Below are positions 9,201 through 18,374 of a stretch of 64,000 nt of DNA, piece after piece. Under the pieces are notes generated by a model. That model worked only from the letters and a program-made list of their open reading frames with translations, did not search any database and was not told the origin of the DNA. Origin of the DNA: Oleomonas cavernae (GTDB lineage Bacteria > Pseudomonadota > Alphaproteobacteria > Zavarziniales > Zavarziniaceae); the NCBI RefSeq assembly GCF_003590945.1, contig NZ_QYUK01000008.1, positions 558,001 to 622,000 of the forward strand, given 5' to 3'. The position numbers were made by a program, and so were the translations under genes. Position 1 is the first letter of the stretch; the number at the start of each line of letters is the position of its first letter.

Positions 9201-11118
9201 GCGTCGCGGCTGAGCAGGGTGTCGCGGTTGGAATTCACCGCGAAACGCCAGCCGCGGCCGATGCGCGCGGTGAAAAAGGCTTCTTCCAGGATGCAGGGGC
9301 CGGCGGCGAAGGCACCGGGACCCTGCGCTTCCAGCCGGTGAACGGGCAGCGTTACGCTGCCGTCGCCCGGCATCGTCAGTGCGCGACTGCCGGCAACCAC
9401 CGCGGCGATCGGTGTCGGCGCCGCGCCGTTGACGAGCTTGGCGTGATTGATGTCCTTGACCACCCGCAGCTCGACCGCCAGGTCGCCCGCGCCCGCCAGC
9501 TCGGCCGGCAAGGGCGTGCCGGGCTGCCAGGCGTGACGGCTGTCGTCATTGCCGCTGGCATGGGACACCGACCATTCCTGCCGGCACTCGGCAATGTCGA
9601 AGCCTTCGGCGAACATGTCCCGGCCGGCGCGGGTGCGCAGTTCGTCGACCGTGGCCGGCACCCCGTCCACCGCCGCCATCAGGCGATAGCCTTGGGCGAT
9701 GTCGGAGAAGCCGATGCCGAAGGCCGAGAACACGGCAGCCAGGCCGGGAATGATCACCTTTTGGATACCCGCCGCCTCGGCGATCGCCGAAACCACGAAA
9801 GGCCCCGCCCCACCGAACGCCGCCAGGGTCGTGTCGGCATCGATGCGGGTGAACTGCTTGAGACTGTCGGCGACCTTGGCGATCCAGGCTTTCTCGGCCA
9901 CTTCCAGCGCCGCCTCGAAGCCGAGGCCCAGGGGGCCGGCGATATTCGCCTCGATCGCGGCGCGGGCCCGGTCGCGGTCCAGGGTCATGGCCCCGCCGAA
10001 ATAGGTCGCCGGGTCGATCAGGCCGGTCAGCAGGAAGACGTCGGTGATGGTCGCTTCCTTGCCGCCCAGGCCGAAGCAGGCGGGCCCCGGGGCGCCACCG
10101 GTCGATTCCGGCCCGACATGCAGCACCCCATCCCGCACTTTCAGGATCGAGGAACCGCCGACGCCCACGCTGACGATTTCCGAGAGCGGGAAGGCGATCT
10201 CGATCCCCTCGACCTCGCCGCGGCGCTTGATGTGGGGCACGCCGTTCTCGACCAGGCCGATGTCGGTGGTGGTGCCGCCGATATCCATGGTCAGCAGCCG
10301 CTTGAAGCCGTAATGGGCGGCCAGCGCCCGCCCGCCTTCCATGCCGCCTTGGGGGCCTGAAGAATAGGTCTTCACCGCGATGGTGCGGGCAACGCGGGAG
10401 CTGTCGCCGTCGTTGCGGAAGATCAGCAGGGGGTTCTGGTGCTTGTATTCGCGCAAGATACCCTCGGCGTTATAGAGGAAGGTCTCCATCGCCGGGTGCA
10501 GGAAGGCGTTGATCAGGGCCGACCAGGCGCGCCGTTCGGGCTCGCTGTCGTCGACCAGGTCGCTGGCACACAGCACGGGCACGACGCCCAGCAGGTGGCG
10601 CGGGAACTTGCGCAGGATCGCCTGCTTCAGGCGGCGCTCGGCACCGCGATAATCGGCGCCGTCCAGGCTGATCACGATACGGTTGGCGCCGGCATTGGTC
10701 AGGCCGTTGATCACCTGGACCAGGGCGCTGTCGAACGCGTCGCCGTCCAGCGCGGTATCGATCACCTCGATGCGGGCCCCACCAGGGCGGCGAACATGTC
10801 GCGGGTCTGGGCCGTGCGGGTCAGGATCGCCGCGTCGCTGCCCTTGGAGAGGACCAGGCCCAGGCGCGGGCCCTTCTTTTCGACGATGGCATTGGTGCCC
10901 TGGGTGGTCGAATAGCGGATGTGGTCGGTCGCCAGCATCAGGTCGAGGAGCCGTTCCTCGCCATAGATCGCGACGGACGCCTTCTTCAAGCCCTCGAAGA
11001 AGCACTTCGACAGGTCATAGGGCGTGGTGATCGTCTTGGTGTGATGGACGGTTGCACCATCGATGACGCAGATGTCCGTCAGCGTGCCGCCGTTGTCGAT
11101 ATTGATGAGCAGACCCAT
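9197..11118 (-). pseudogene. apcA: HyuA-like subunit (alpha) of ketone carboxylase, apparent frameshift
   Basis: The N-terminal 115 or so residues read from ATG 11118 (DNGGTLTDICV, the HyuA phosphate motif) up to ...RDMFAALVG. The family sequence then continues in another frame from ARIEVIDTALDG to the stop at 9197. One missing G in the run at 10774-10780 explains the break; with it restored the gene would encode 640 residues, about 70 kDa, the size of ApcA. As printed, the frame closes within a few codons. Either the base was lost in sequencing or the first carboxylase gene is dead. All downstream genes are intact and tightly packed, which argues against long-standing decay. Confidence 0.8.
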
Positions 11119-11290
11119 GCCCCATTCCCGTCATCAAGGAGGGCACGGCCAGTGGCTGTTTCGCCTGGCGCAGGGCGCAAGCCGCCTGTGGCGGGCGGAA
11201 TGGCCGCTCGCGTTGAGGTGACTCGGGCTCTACCTGACCGTTTCCCCGTTTTCGTTGTCCGCAGTGTTCACCGGGGCGGTGCGGCGCTAC

Positions 11291-11308
11291 TCCCCCTGAT
11301 CGGGGGGA
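11291..11308. promoter_or_regulatory. Inverted repeat between the IclR gene and the carboxylase operon
   Basis: TCCCCC and GGGGGA arms of 6 bases around a 6-base loop, 19 bases after the IclR stop and about 170 bases before the first carboxylase start. There is no T-run after it on the minus strand, so it is either a weak, Rho-assisted end signal or an operator for the operon promoter that should lie in this gap (11119-11326). Confidence 0.3.
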
Positions 11309-11326
11309 CCGATAGAGGGGCCGGTT

Positions 11327-12097
11327 TCAGGGCTGGGGCTGGCCGAACAGCTTGGCCTCGATCGCCGCCGCGCAGCCGCGCAGGGCCGGAATCAGCACAT
11401 CGGTGCCAGGTGCCTGGAGATCGGCACTCGACAGGGAAATGGCGGCGATGACCCGGCCCTGGCCGTCATGGACAGGCACCGCGACGCAATGGACGTTTTC
11501 GGCCATTTCGGCATCGTCGATGGCATAGCCCTGCCCCTCCACCGCCGCCAGGCTGCGGCGCAGGTCGCCTGGTTCGGTCAGCGTGGTGCCAGTCAGGGGG
11601 ACGAACGGCCCCGCCGCCAGGTAGCGCTCCCTGGCGGCCGTATCGAGGCCCGCCAGCAGAACCTTGCCGATGCCGGTGCAATAGGCTTCCAACTGCATCA
11701 GTTCGCGGGTGAAGACGCCAGGGCCCCCGCCGTGTTCCTTCACCAGGTAGGTAACCATGTCGGCCTCGAGAATGCCTAAATGGGCGGTGCTTTTCTGCGC
11801 CCGCGCGACCCGGCGCAGCAAGGGGCGGCTGGCCTGGATCAGCACGGCCCGGCGATCGGGGCCCAGCTCGGCCAGCCCCATGCCGGCGACATAGCGCCCC
11901 CTGGCCCCGCGGGTGATCAGGCGCTGGCGCTCGAATGCCGCCATCAGGCGGTGCGCCGTGGAAATCGGGATGTTCAGCCGCTCGGCAAGCTGGCCCAGCG
12001 GTGTGCGGCCCCGGTCCTTCATCACCGCGACGAACAGCGCAAGGGCCCGGTCCAGCGCCTGGGCCCCCGTCTCCCGACTTGATGGCTCTATTTTCAT
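11327..12097 (-). CDS. IclR-family transcriptional regulator
   Basis: 256 residues: an N-terminal winged helix (LGQLAERLNIPISTAHRL) followed by the IclR effector domain (QLEAYCTGIGKVLLAGL; the final third contains the ISLSSAD-type region). The ATG at 12097 is preferred over an upstream start at 12157 because it directly precedes the helix-turn-helix with family spacing and is preceded by GAGAGA. It lies between the carboxylase operon (same strand, downstream) and the divergent aldehyde dehydrogenase/aldolase pair, so it probably controls one or both in response to a pathway intermediate. A dyad overlaps its own promoter. Confidence 0.85.
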   Translation of the reverse strand: MKIEPSSRETGAQALDRALALFVAVMKDRGRTPLGQLAERLNIPISTAHRLMAAFERQRLITRGARGRYVAGMGLAELGPDRRAVLIQASRPLLRRVARAQKSTAHLGILEADMVTYLVKEHGGGPGVFTRELMQLEAYCTGIGKVLLAGLDTAARERYLAAGPFVPLTGTTLTEPGDLRRSLAAVEGQGYAIDDAEMAENVHCVAVPVHDGQGRVIAAISLSSADLQAPGTDVLIPALRGCAAAIEAKLFGQPQP

Positions 12098-12100
12098 TCT

Positions 12101-12113
12101 CTCACAATATGAG
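12101..12113. promoter_or_regulatory. Dyad, candidate IclR operator
   Basis: CTCA-CAATA-TGAG is a 13-base interrupted palindrome 4 bases upstream of the IclR start codon, in the 93-base divergent intergenic region. IclR proteins commonly bind short dyads between divergent units and autoregulate. Assignment is by position only. Confidence 0.4.
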
Positions 12114-12132
12114 CAAACGGCGACGGCGTAAA

Positions 12133-12161
12133 TTGCCAGTGCCTTCGCCCTGCTCAATCAT
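12133..12161 (+). promoter_or_regulatory. Candidate sigma70-type promoter of the aldehyde dehydrogenase/aldolase operon
   Basis: TTGCCA (12133-12138) and AATCAT (12156-12161) are separated by 17 bases, 29 bases before the ATG at 12191. The -10 hexamer matches the consensus at four of six positions. The ribosome binding site GGGAGGAT follows. Confidence 0.35.
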
Positions 12162-12190
12162 CCGCCCAACATCGATCGGGAGGATAGGTC

Positions 12191-13132
12191 ATGAGTGAAA
12201 AGGTAAAGGTGGCAATCATCGGGTCGGGCAATATCGGCACCGATCTGATGATCAAGATCATGCGCACCTCCAAGGTGCTGGAAATGGCCGCCTTTGTCGG
12301 CATCGACCCGGAATCGGACGGGCTGAAGCGGGCGCAGCGCCTGGGCGTCGCCATCACCCACGAAGGCATCGAGGGCCTGCAGAAGCTGCCCGTGTGGCCT
12401 GAAATCGGCATCGTCTTCGACGCCACCTCGGCCGGTGCCCACCGGCACCACAACGCGGTCGCCCAGGCGGCGGGCAAGGTCATGATCGACCTGACGCCGG
12501 CGGCGATCGGCCCCTACGTCATTCCGGTGGTGAACGGCGACGATCACCTGGATGCGCCCAACGTGAACATGGTCACCTGCGGCGGCCAGGCGACGATCCC
12601 GATCGTCGCGGCGGTTTCGTCCGTCGCCACGGTGCACTATGCCGAGATCGTCGCCTCGATCTCGTCGAAGTCCGCCGGGCCCGGCACCCGTGCCAATATC
12701 GACGAATTCACCGAGACCACGGCCAAAGGCATCGAGCAGGTGGGGGGTGCCGCCAAGGGCCGGGCGATCATCATCATGAACCCGGCCGAGCCGCCGATGA
12801 TCATGCGCGACACCGTCTTCACCCTGTCCTCGGGCGCCGACACGGCAACCATCGAGGCGGCCGTGAAGGCCCAGGTCGAGCGGGTCCAGGCCTATGTCCC
12901 GGGCTACCGCCTGAAGCAGGAAGTGCAGTTCGAGCATTTCGGTGCCAATAACCCGGTGCATATCCCCGGCCACGGCACCTTCGAGGGCGTCAAGACCAGC
13001 GTCTTCCTGGAAGTCGAGGGCGCCGCACACTACCTGCCCGCCTATGCCGGAAACCTGGACATCATGACCTCGGCCGGGCTCAAGACCGCCGAGAAGATCG
13101 CCGCCCGCAAGCTGCTGAAGGACGCCGCATAA
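12191..13132 (+). CDS. mhpF: Acetaldehyde dehydrogenase (acylating)
   Basis: 313 residues, the family's usual length. The NAD-binding GSGNIG is at residues 11-16 and the catalytic cysteine is C130 in TCGGQA. The enzyme oxidises acetaldehyde (or propanal) with CoA to acetyl-CoA (propanoyl-CoA) and forms a channelling complex with 4-hydroxy-2-oxovalerate aldolase, whose gene follows with a 1-base TAATG overlap. The pair normally closes the meta-cleavage route of aromatic degradation. The hydratase and ring-cleavage genes are not in this window. Confidence 0.95.
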   Translation: MSEKVKVAIIGSGNIGTDLMIKIMRTSKVLEMAAFVGIDPESDGLKRAQRLGVAITHEGIEGLQKLPVWPEIGIVFDATSAGAHRHHNAVAQAAGKVMIDLTPAAIGPYVIPVVNGDDHLDAPNVNMVTCGGQATIPIVAAVSSVATVHYAEIVASISSKSAGPGTRANIDEFTETTAKGIEQVGGAAKGRAIIIMNPAEPPMIMRDTVFTLSSGADTATIEAAVKAQVERVQAYVPGYRLKQEVQFEHFGANNPVHIPGHGTFEGVKTSVFLEVEGAAHYLPAYAGNLDIMTSAGLKTAEKIAARKLLKDAA

Positions 13133-14169
13133 TGGCCCTCGATCCGACCACCACCAAACTCTACATCCAGGACGTGACCCTGCGTGACGGCATGCATGCC
13201 ATCCGCCACCAGTACGGCCTGGACCACGTCCGCGCCATCGCCAAGGCCCTGGACGAGGCCGGCGTCGACGCGATCGAGATCGCCCACGGCGACGGCATCA
13301 ACGGCGGCACCTTCAACTACGGTTTCGGCCGCCATACCGACTGGGAGTGGATCGAGGCGGTCGCCGATGTGGTGAAGCACGCCGCCATCACCACCCTGCT
13401 GCTGCCCGGCATCGGCACGGTGGAGGAACTCAAGCACGCCTATTCGCTGGGCGTGCGGTCGGTGCGTATCGCCACCCATTGCACCGAGGCCGACGTCTCG
13501 AAACAGCATATCGAGGCGGCGCGCAAGCTGGGCATGGACACCATCGGCTTCCTGATGATGAGCCACATGATCGAGCCCGATCACCTGGCGAGCCAGGCCA
13601 AGCTGATGGAGAGCTATGGCGCCACCTGCGTCTATGTCACCGATTCGGGCGGCGCCCTGGACATGGATGGTTACCGCGCGCGCTGCGAGGCCTATGACCG
13701 GGTGCTGAAGCCTGAGACCCAGCGCGGCATCCATGCCCACCACAACTTGTCGCTGGGCGTCGCCAATTCGATCGTCGGCGTGCAGGCCGGCGCCATCCGC
13801 GTCGACGCCAGCCTGGCCGGCATGGGGGCGGGTGCGGGCAATGCCCCCCTGGAGGTCTTCATCGCCGCGATCGAGCGCAAGGGCTGGAAGCACGGCTGCG
13901 ACCTCTACAAGCTGATGGACGCGGCCGAGGACCTGGTGCGGCCGCTGCAGGACCGCCCGGTGCGGGTCGACCGCGAGACCCTGACGCTCGGCTATGCCGG
14001 GGTCTATTCCTCGTTCCTGCGCCATGCCGAGAAGGCCAGCAAGGATTACGGCGTCGATGCCCGCGCCATCCTGGCCGAGGCCGGCGCCCGGCGCATGGTC
14101 GGCGGACAGGAGGACATGATCGTCGACATCGCCCTGGACCTGGCCAAGAAGCAGCAGGCGGTGGCCTGA
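13132..14169 (+). CDS. mhpE: 4-hydroxy-2-oxovalerate aldolase
   Basis: 345 residues with the DRE-TIM start TLRDG (residues 16-20) carrying the catalytic Arg-Asp pair, and the metal-binding HAHHN near residue 200. It splits 4-hydroxy-2-oxopentanoate into pyruvate and acetaldehyde, the latter passed to the partner dehydrogenase. It is translationally coupled to the upstream gene and followed by a strong terminator. Confidence 0.95.
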   Translation: MALDPTTTKLYIQDVTLRDGMHAIRHQYGLDHVRAIAKALDEAGVDAIEIAHGDGINGGTFNYGFGRHTDWEWIEAVADVVKHAAITTLLLPGIGTVEELKHAYSLGVRSVRIATHCTEADVSKQHIEAARKLGMDTIGFLMMSHMIEPDHLASQAKLMESYGATCVYVTDSGGALDMDGYRARCEAYDRVLKPETQRGIHAHHNLSLGVANSIVGVQAGAIRVDASLAGMGAGAGNAPLEVFIAAIERKGWKHGCDLYKLMDAAEDLVRPLQDRPVRVDRETLTLGYAGVYSSFLRHAEKASKDYGVDARAILAEAGARRMVGGQEDMIVDIALDLAKKQQAVA

Positions 14170-14179
14170 CAACCACAGA

Positions 14180-14216
14180 CCTCATGCCCGGGCAGGATAC
14201 CCGGGCATGAGGTTTT
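14180..14216 (+). terminator. Rho-independent terminator after the aldolase gene
   Basis: A perfect 13-base-pair stem (CCTCATGCCCGGG at 14180-14192 with its complement at 14200-14212), a 7-base loop and TTTT, starting 10 bases after the aldolase stop codon. Confidence 0.9.
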
Positions 14217-14256
14217 GCCTCATCGCAAGTGCTGGCGAATCCGCTAGGTTTCGCTC

Positions 14257-15417
14257 ATGACCAGCGCCACCCGCAAACCCGTCGCGATCACCAAGACCCA
14301 GGCCCGGCGCCTGTGGCTGCGCGCCCAGCGCCTCGATGTCCCCGAGCCCTTCGGCAGCGGCCCTCAGGCGGCGACCGCCGCGGTGGAGCATCTGGGCTAT
14401 GTCCAGATCGACACGATCAATGTCATCGAGCGCTGCCATCACCACATCCTGTGGAACCGCATCCCGGCCTATCAGCGCGAGCACCTGCGCCAGGCCCAGA
14501 GCGTCGACAAGAGCGTCTTCGAATACTGGACCCACGCCCTGTCCTATGTCCCGACCAGGGACCTGCGCTTCTTCATCAACGATATGAAGCGCCACCGGCA
14601 ATCGCCGGGCACCTGGTTCGGTTCGGTGAAGCCCGAGGATCTGCGCAAGGTCCTGACCCTGATCCGCAAGGACGGCCCGCTCTCGATCCGCGATATCGAC
14701 GATGACGTCCTGGTCGAGAAGGATCACGCCTGGGCCAGCCGCAAGCCGTCGAAGCGGGCCTTGCAACTGGCCTTCTTCACCGGCGCCCTGACCGTCAGCG
14801 AACGGGCCGGCATGCTCAAGACCTACGACCTGATGGAGCGGCATTTCGCCTGGGAGGCCAGGCCCCGGCCCGCCTCGGAAACCCAGACCCTGAACTACCT
14901 GCTCGACCGCGCCCTGCGGGCCCAGGGCCTGGTCAGCCTCGATTCGATCTGCCACCTGGATGCCAAGCGCAAGGCGCCGATCCGGCAGTTGATCGAGGGC
15001 CGGGTCCGGCGCCGGGAACTGGTGCCGCTGGCCGTCGACGGGGCCGGCAAGGTGGAACATTGGGCCCCGCCCGAAGCGCTCGATGCACTCGCCGAGGCGG
15101 CCCCGCCGGCGGTGGTCCATGTCCTGTCGCCCTTCGACCCGCTGATCATCCAGCGCAAGCGGCTGCACCTGCTGTTCGACTACGAGCACCGCTTCGAGGC
15201 CTATATCCCGAAGGAGAAGCGGGTGTTCGGCTACTTCGCCCTGCCCGTGCTGGTCGGCGATGAAATCGTCGCCGCCGTCGACCTGAAGGCCGATCGCGAG
15301 GGGCGCAAGCTGCTGGTCCAGCAATGGACCTGGGTCGGCCACGGTTCAGCCAGGACCCACAAAAAGCTGATCGAGCAGGAACTGCATCGCTTCGAGGCTT
15401 TTCAGCTCGACACCTGA
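14257..15417 (+). CDS. ycaQ: YcaQ/AlkX-type DNA glycosylase (winged-helix, crosslink-repair family)
   Basis: A 386-residue protein of the HTH_42/YcaQ family. The QID triad at residues 50-52 corresponds to the Q-phi-D catalytic motif that marks AlkX/YcaQ enzymes, as opposed to Q-phi-Q in AlkZ. It is followed by winged-helix modules and the conserved FDPLI segment. Members unhook DNA interstrand crosslinks made by nitrogen mustard-like agents. It stands alone between a terminator and the MucR-like gene. Confidence 0.8.
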   Translation: MTSATRKPVAITKTQARRLWLRAQRLDVPEPFGSGPQAATAAVEHLGYVQIDTINVIERCHHHILWNRIPAYQREHLRQAQSVDKSVFEYWTHALSYVPTRDLRFFINDMKRHRQSPGTWFGSVKPEDLRKVLTLIRKDGPLSIRDIDDDVLVEKDHAWASRKPSKRALQLAFFTGALTVSERAGMLKTYDLMERHFAWEARPRPASETQTLNYLLDRALRAQGLVSLDSICHLDAKRKAPIRQLIEGRVRRRELVPLAVDGAGKVEHWAPPEALDALAEAAPPAVVHVLSPFDPLIIQRKRLHLLFDYEHRFEAYIPKEKRVFGYFALPVLVGDEIVAAVDLKADREGRKLLVQQWTWVGHGSARTHKKLIEQELHRFEAFQLDT

Positions 15418-15488
15418 CGACGCACCCCGAAAGTCTGCCCGCAACCATCGAGCAGTTGATAGATATTGGAAGACCTGCAAGTAATGAG

Positions 15489-15519
15489 TTGCGCCGCGCC
15501 CCTGCCGCTGGCGTATGAT
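15489..15519 (+). promoter_or_regulatory. Candidate promoter of the MucR-like gene
   Basis: TTGCGC (15489-15494) and TATGAT (15514-15519), with a longish 19-base spacer, precede the GAGG ribosome binding site and the ATG at 15544. This supports the 15544 start over upstream in-frame starts at 15466 (TTG) and 15484. Confidence 0.3.
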
Positions 15520-15543
15520 GATGTTTTCCGAGGTCTCCCCCCG

Positions 15544-16265
15544 ATGAATTCCGACGATCTGCCGGCACTGTCGCCCGGCACTTCAGCGAACGGCACAGGC
15601 GAAAGCCAATTGACCCTGGCAACACTTGCCCAGCTTGTATCGGCCTATTGTGTTGGCAACAGCGTTACCGCCGCCGATTTGCCATCGGTCATCGTCGCTA
15701 TACACGACACTGTTGCCGGATTGGGACAGGCGCAACCCAAGGCAGAGGCCGTTCTTGTCCCGGCCGTGCCCGTGAAGGACTCGGTTACGCCGGCGCACAT
15801 CGTCTGCCTGGAAGACGGGCTGAAGTTCAAGTCGCTGAAGCGCCACCTGGGCGCCAGTCACGGCTTGTCGGCCGAAGAATACAAACGCAAATGGGGCCTG
15901 GACGCGCACTATCCGATGGTCGCGCCCGATTATGCCAAGCTGCGCTCCACCCAGGCCGTGGCGATCGGGCTGGGCCGAAAGGCACCGGCAGCACCGCCCC
16001 CAAGCCGGCGAAGGCACCGGCCCCTGCCGCCAAAGCGGCAAAGCCGGCAAAATCGGCAGCGTCCGTTCAGCCGCCCGCCAAAGCCGCCGCCCCGGCACCG
16101 GCCAAGGCCGCACCGCCCGTGACCAAGGCCACCCAGCCCCCGGCCAAGGCCGCCCAGGCCACGGCCAAGGCTACCCAGGCACCGGCCAAAGCCCCGAGCG
16201 GCGAGGCGAAATCGCTGCCCCCGTTCCGCTATCCCGCCAATCGCTTCGCCAAGAAGGGCAATTGA
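15544..16265 (+). CDS. MucR/Ros-family zinc-finger transcriptional regulator, apparent frameshift in the C-terminal tail
   Basis: The N-terminal part matches MucR: a helical TLAQLVSAYC segment, then the single zinc finger region beginning IVCLEDGLKFKSLKRHL and the LSAEEYKRKWGL motif. The first finger cysteine is present; the second position is occupied by E-D-G, as in several MucR proteins that lack the canonical CxxC. As printed, the frame continues to a stop at 16122 as an Arg/Pro-rich stretch. If one base is added near 15977-15981 the reading instead continues as a lysine/alanine/proline-rich tail with PAKA repeats and good GC3, ending at 16265. The tail frame is more plausible. MucR regulators control exopolysaccharide, motility and cell-cycle genes in alphaproteobacteria. 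Confidence 0.75.
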
Positions 16266-16422
16266 CCAGCCCCTCGGCGGCTAGCGGGTTTGGCCTTGAG
16301 GCGTCGTCCACGGCTGTGTCGCGGGCGGCGTCCATTGTGTAACCAAGAAAATCTCGCCGGACGAGTTGGTGGCCCGCATCCGGGCTACCGCCATGCTGGC
16401 ATCGCGCCGCTTCACAAGCTCA

Positions 16423-17433
16423 CTAAGGCTTGTATCCGATCACCATCGAATCCGGCCCCACCAATGGCTCCACGCGCGTGGAGACGAAGCCGGCCTCGCG
16501 CATCCACGTCTGGCAGTCGGCGCCGGTGTAGTCGAAGCCGCCATGGGTTTCGATCAGCATGTTCAGGCTCATGAGAAGGCCGAAGGCATTCTCGCGGCGC
16601 TCGTCATCGATGACGGCGTCGTAGACGATCACGGCCCCGCCCTTCGGCAGCGCGGCGAAGGCTTTATCGAGCAGAAGCCTTTTCTCCGCGAGATCCCAGT
16701 CGTGCAGGATGTGCCCCATCACGATCACTTCTACGCTGGGCATCGGATCGTCGAAGAAGCTGCCGGCCTGGAAGCTGATGCGGTCGCTGAGCCCCTGCTC
16801 GGCGATGAATTCCTCGAAGACCGGCCGCACGGCGGGCAGGTCGAAACCGACGCCGCGCAGGTGGGGGTGGGCCCGCGCGACCACCACGGGCACCATGCCC
16901 TGCGCCGCACCCACGTCGGCAAAGGTCTTGTACTTCGACCAGTCGAACTTGGCGGCGATCGCCTGCGCCGCACCGGCGCTGATGCCGCTCATGGCACGGA
17001 GGAAACCACGCAGCCGTTCGGGCTCGGCATAGAGTGCCGCGAAGAAGTCCTCGCTGTTTTTGCCTTCGTTCTGCGCCTCGCCCGTCTGCAGGGCTTCCGT
17101 GAGCGAGCCCCAGAAACCGTAGAGCCGGGCATTGGCCATTTCCAGGATGCCGCCCACATAGGACGGCTTCGCCTTATCGAGGAAGAGATCCGTATCGGGG
17201 CTGTTGCGATAGGCGCCGTTGTCACGCTCGAGCAGCTTCAGGGCCACCAGGGCGTCGAAGAAGTCGCGCGCCGCGCGGGGATGCAGTTTCAGCCTGGCCT
17301 GCAAGGTCGGCAGGTCGGCCGGACCCGCGGCGAGTTCGGTGAAGACGCCGAGCTCGACAGCGCTCAGCAATGTCTTGGAGTCCCAGAAGCCCAGGCCAAG
17401 CTGCATGATTTTGTCTGGTGTCACGTCGACCAT
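16423..17433 (-). CDS. Class I SAM-dependent O-methyltransferase (methyltransferase family 2)
   Basis: 336 residues with an N-terminal winged-helix dimerisation domain ([14 protein letters not shown]) and a SAM-binding glycine motif (ADVGAAQG, about residue 170). The HILHDWD segment is typical of small-molecule O-methyltransferases related to hydroxyneurosporene and caffeate-type enzymes. The start at 17433 has GGGGGA upstream and gives the family N-terminus; the longer open frame to 17637 adds Arg/Pro-rich, non-family sequence. The substrate is unknown. Confidence 0.85.
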   Translation of the reverse strand: MVDVTPDKIMQLGLGFWDSKTLLSAVELGVFTELAAGPADLPTLQARLKLHPRAARDFFDALVALKLLERDNGAYRNSPDTDLFLDKAKPSYVGGILEMANARLYGFWGSLTEALQTGEAQNEGKNSEDFFAALYAEPERLRGFLRAMSGISAGAAQAIAAKFDWSKYKTFADVGAAQGMVPVVVARAHPHLRGVGFDLPAVRPVFEEFIAEQGLSDRISFQAGSFFDDPMPSVEVIVMGHILHDWDLAEKRLLLDKAFAALPKGGAVIVYDAVIDDERRENAFGLLMSLNMLIETHGGFDYTGADCQTWMREAGFVSTRVEPLVGPDSMVIGYKP

Positions 17434-18028
17434 GATCCCGTCCCCCGGCTTCAAGTGCGCGCTGAAATCGTGGCACCGCTCGGCGGGGCGCCCTGCCAAG
17501 GGCACCGGTGCCACGGTAAGAAATTGTTTCGAAAAGTCCGTTTCGGCCTGCCGTTCGGTGACACGGGCGAGCCGTTTGCGTCTCCGCACGGCACACCTTT
17601 TGAAACAGCCCCAGATATCCCCCGGCCGGAACGCCAACGAACCAGCCCTGTTTTCCCCAAGCAGGCAGACGTTAGCAAAGCCGTTGCAAACGGCAATACA
17701 TTCCCCGTGCGGCTGCGTCGACTATTTTGCCAGCCGGCCAGCAGCCTCGGATCTGGGCGAAACCGCCGGTGGCGACATGTATAGCGCGCCAAGAAGTTTG
17801 AGCACACACGCCTAGCAGTTTGAGCACAGAGCCGAAGCGAAAAATCGGCCAGATCAGCGCCTGCTTCGGGGTAGCAACCAATACCCACAAGGGCCGGCCA
17901 CCTCGGTGTGTACTGCGGTCCTATCTGGCGACCGCCAGAAAGCGCGCCAGCCGGCGACAATTCGGATCGGCAGGGCGACTTGGCAGCGACCCTGCTCGGC
18001 CTGCCGATCGGCACCGACTAACGCACGA
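17434..18028. other. Gene-free stretch with a short direct repeat, near the prophage right end
   Basis: About 600 bases without a credible gene; the open frames here are short, overlapping and lack family features. The 12-base repeat AGTTTGAGCACA occurs at 17795-17806 and 17817-17828, 22 bases apart (two helical turns). No transposase, tRNA or terminator was seen. The host/prophage junction may fall in this stretch or in the following 350 bases. Confidence 0.5.
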
Positions 18029-18280
18029 TCAGCGCGTCACCTTGTCGAGCAGCAGCTCCACGAAGCCCTTCTTGTTGCAGCCCTCGCACTTCAGCCGTGG
18101 CCGCAGATCCTTGAAGTAGACGCTGGCGAGCCCCAGCGCCTCGAATTGCTCCCTATTCAGCACCTTCCGGTGCTGCCGGCAGGCCAAGCACCGTACAACC
18201 ACAACGTCCCATCGCCGCAGATCGCTGGGGCAGAGCGGGCCGTGGGGCAGCTCTGAAAATGGGGTGGGTTCCTTGACCAT
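18029..18280 (-). CDS. Small zinc-ribbon-like protein of unknown function
   Basis: 83 residues with two cysteine pairs, CLAC and CEGC, about 33 residues apart, in a pattern likely to bind one zinc ion. The C-terminal half (KCEGCNKKGFVELL) resembles small cysteine-rich proteins frequent in alphaproteobacteria. It follows the prophage methylase gene on the same strand after a 94-base gap, so it may be the last gene of the prophage or the first host gene. No function is assigned. Confidence 0.55.
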   Translation of the reverse strand: MVKEPTPFSELPHGPLCPSDLRRWDVVVVRCLACRQHRKVLNREQFEALGLASVYFKDLRPRLKCEGCNKKGFVELLLDKVTR

Positions 18281-18374
18281 GCCCCATCCTAAAATGAGAA
18301 CATTGCAGGAACAAGACGAGTCTCATTCCCGGTGGTCATTCACAATGTCAAAGAGCGGGTATCGCCGGCCGCGA

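Noticed and set aside
9197-11005. 602-residue frame read from 11005 as a whole gene
   Set aside because: Its first 80 or so residues are Arg/Pro-rich shadow of the HyuA N-terminus in another frame; only the part after about 10775 is real.
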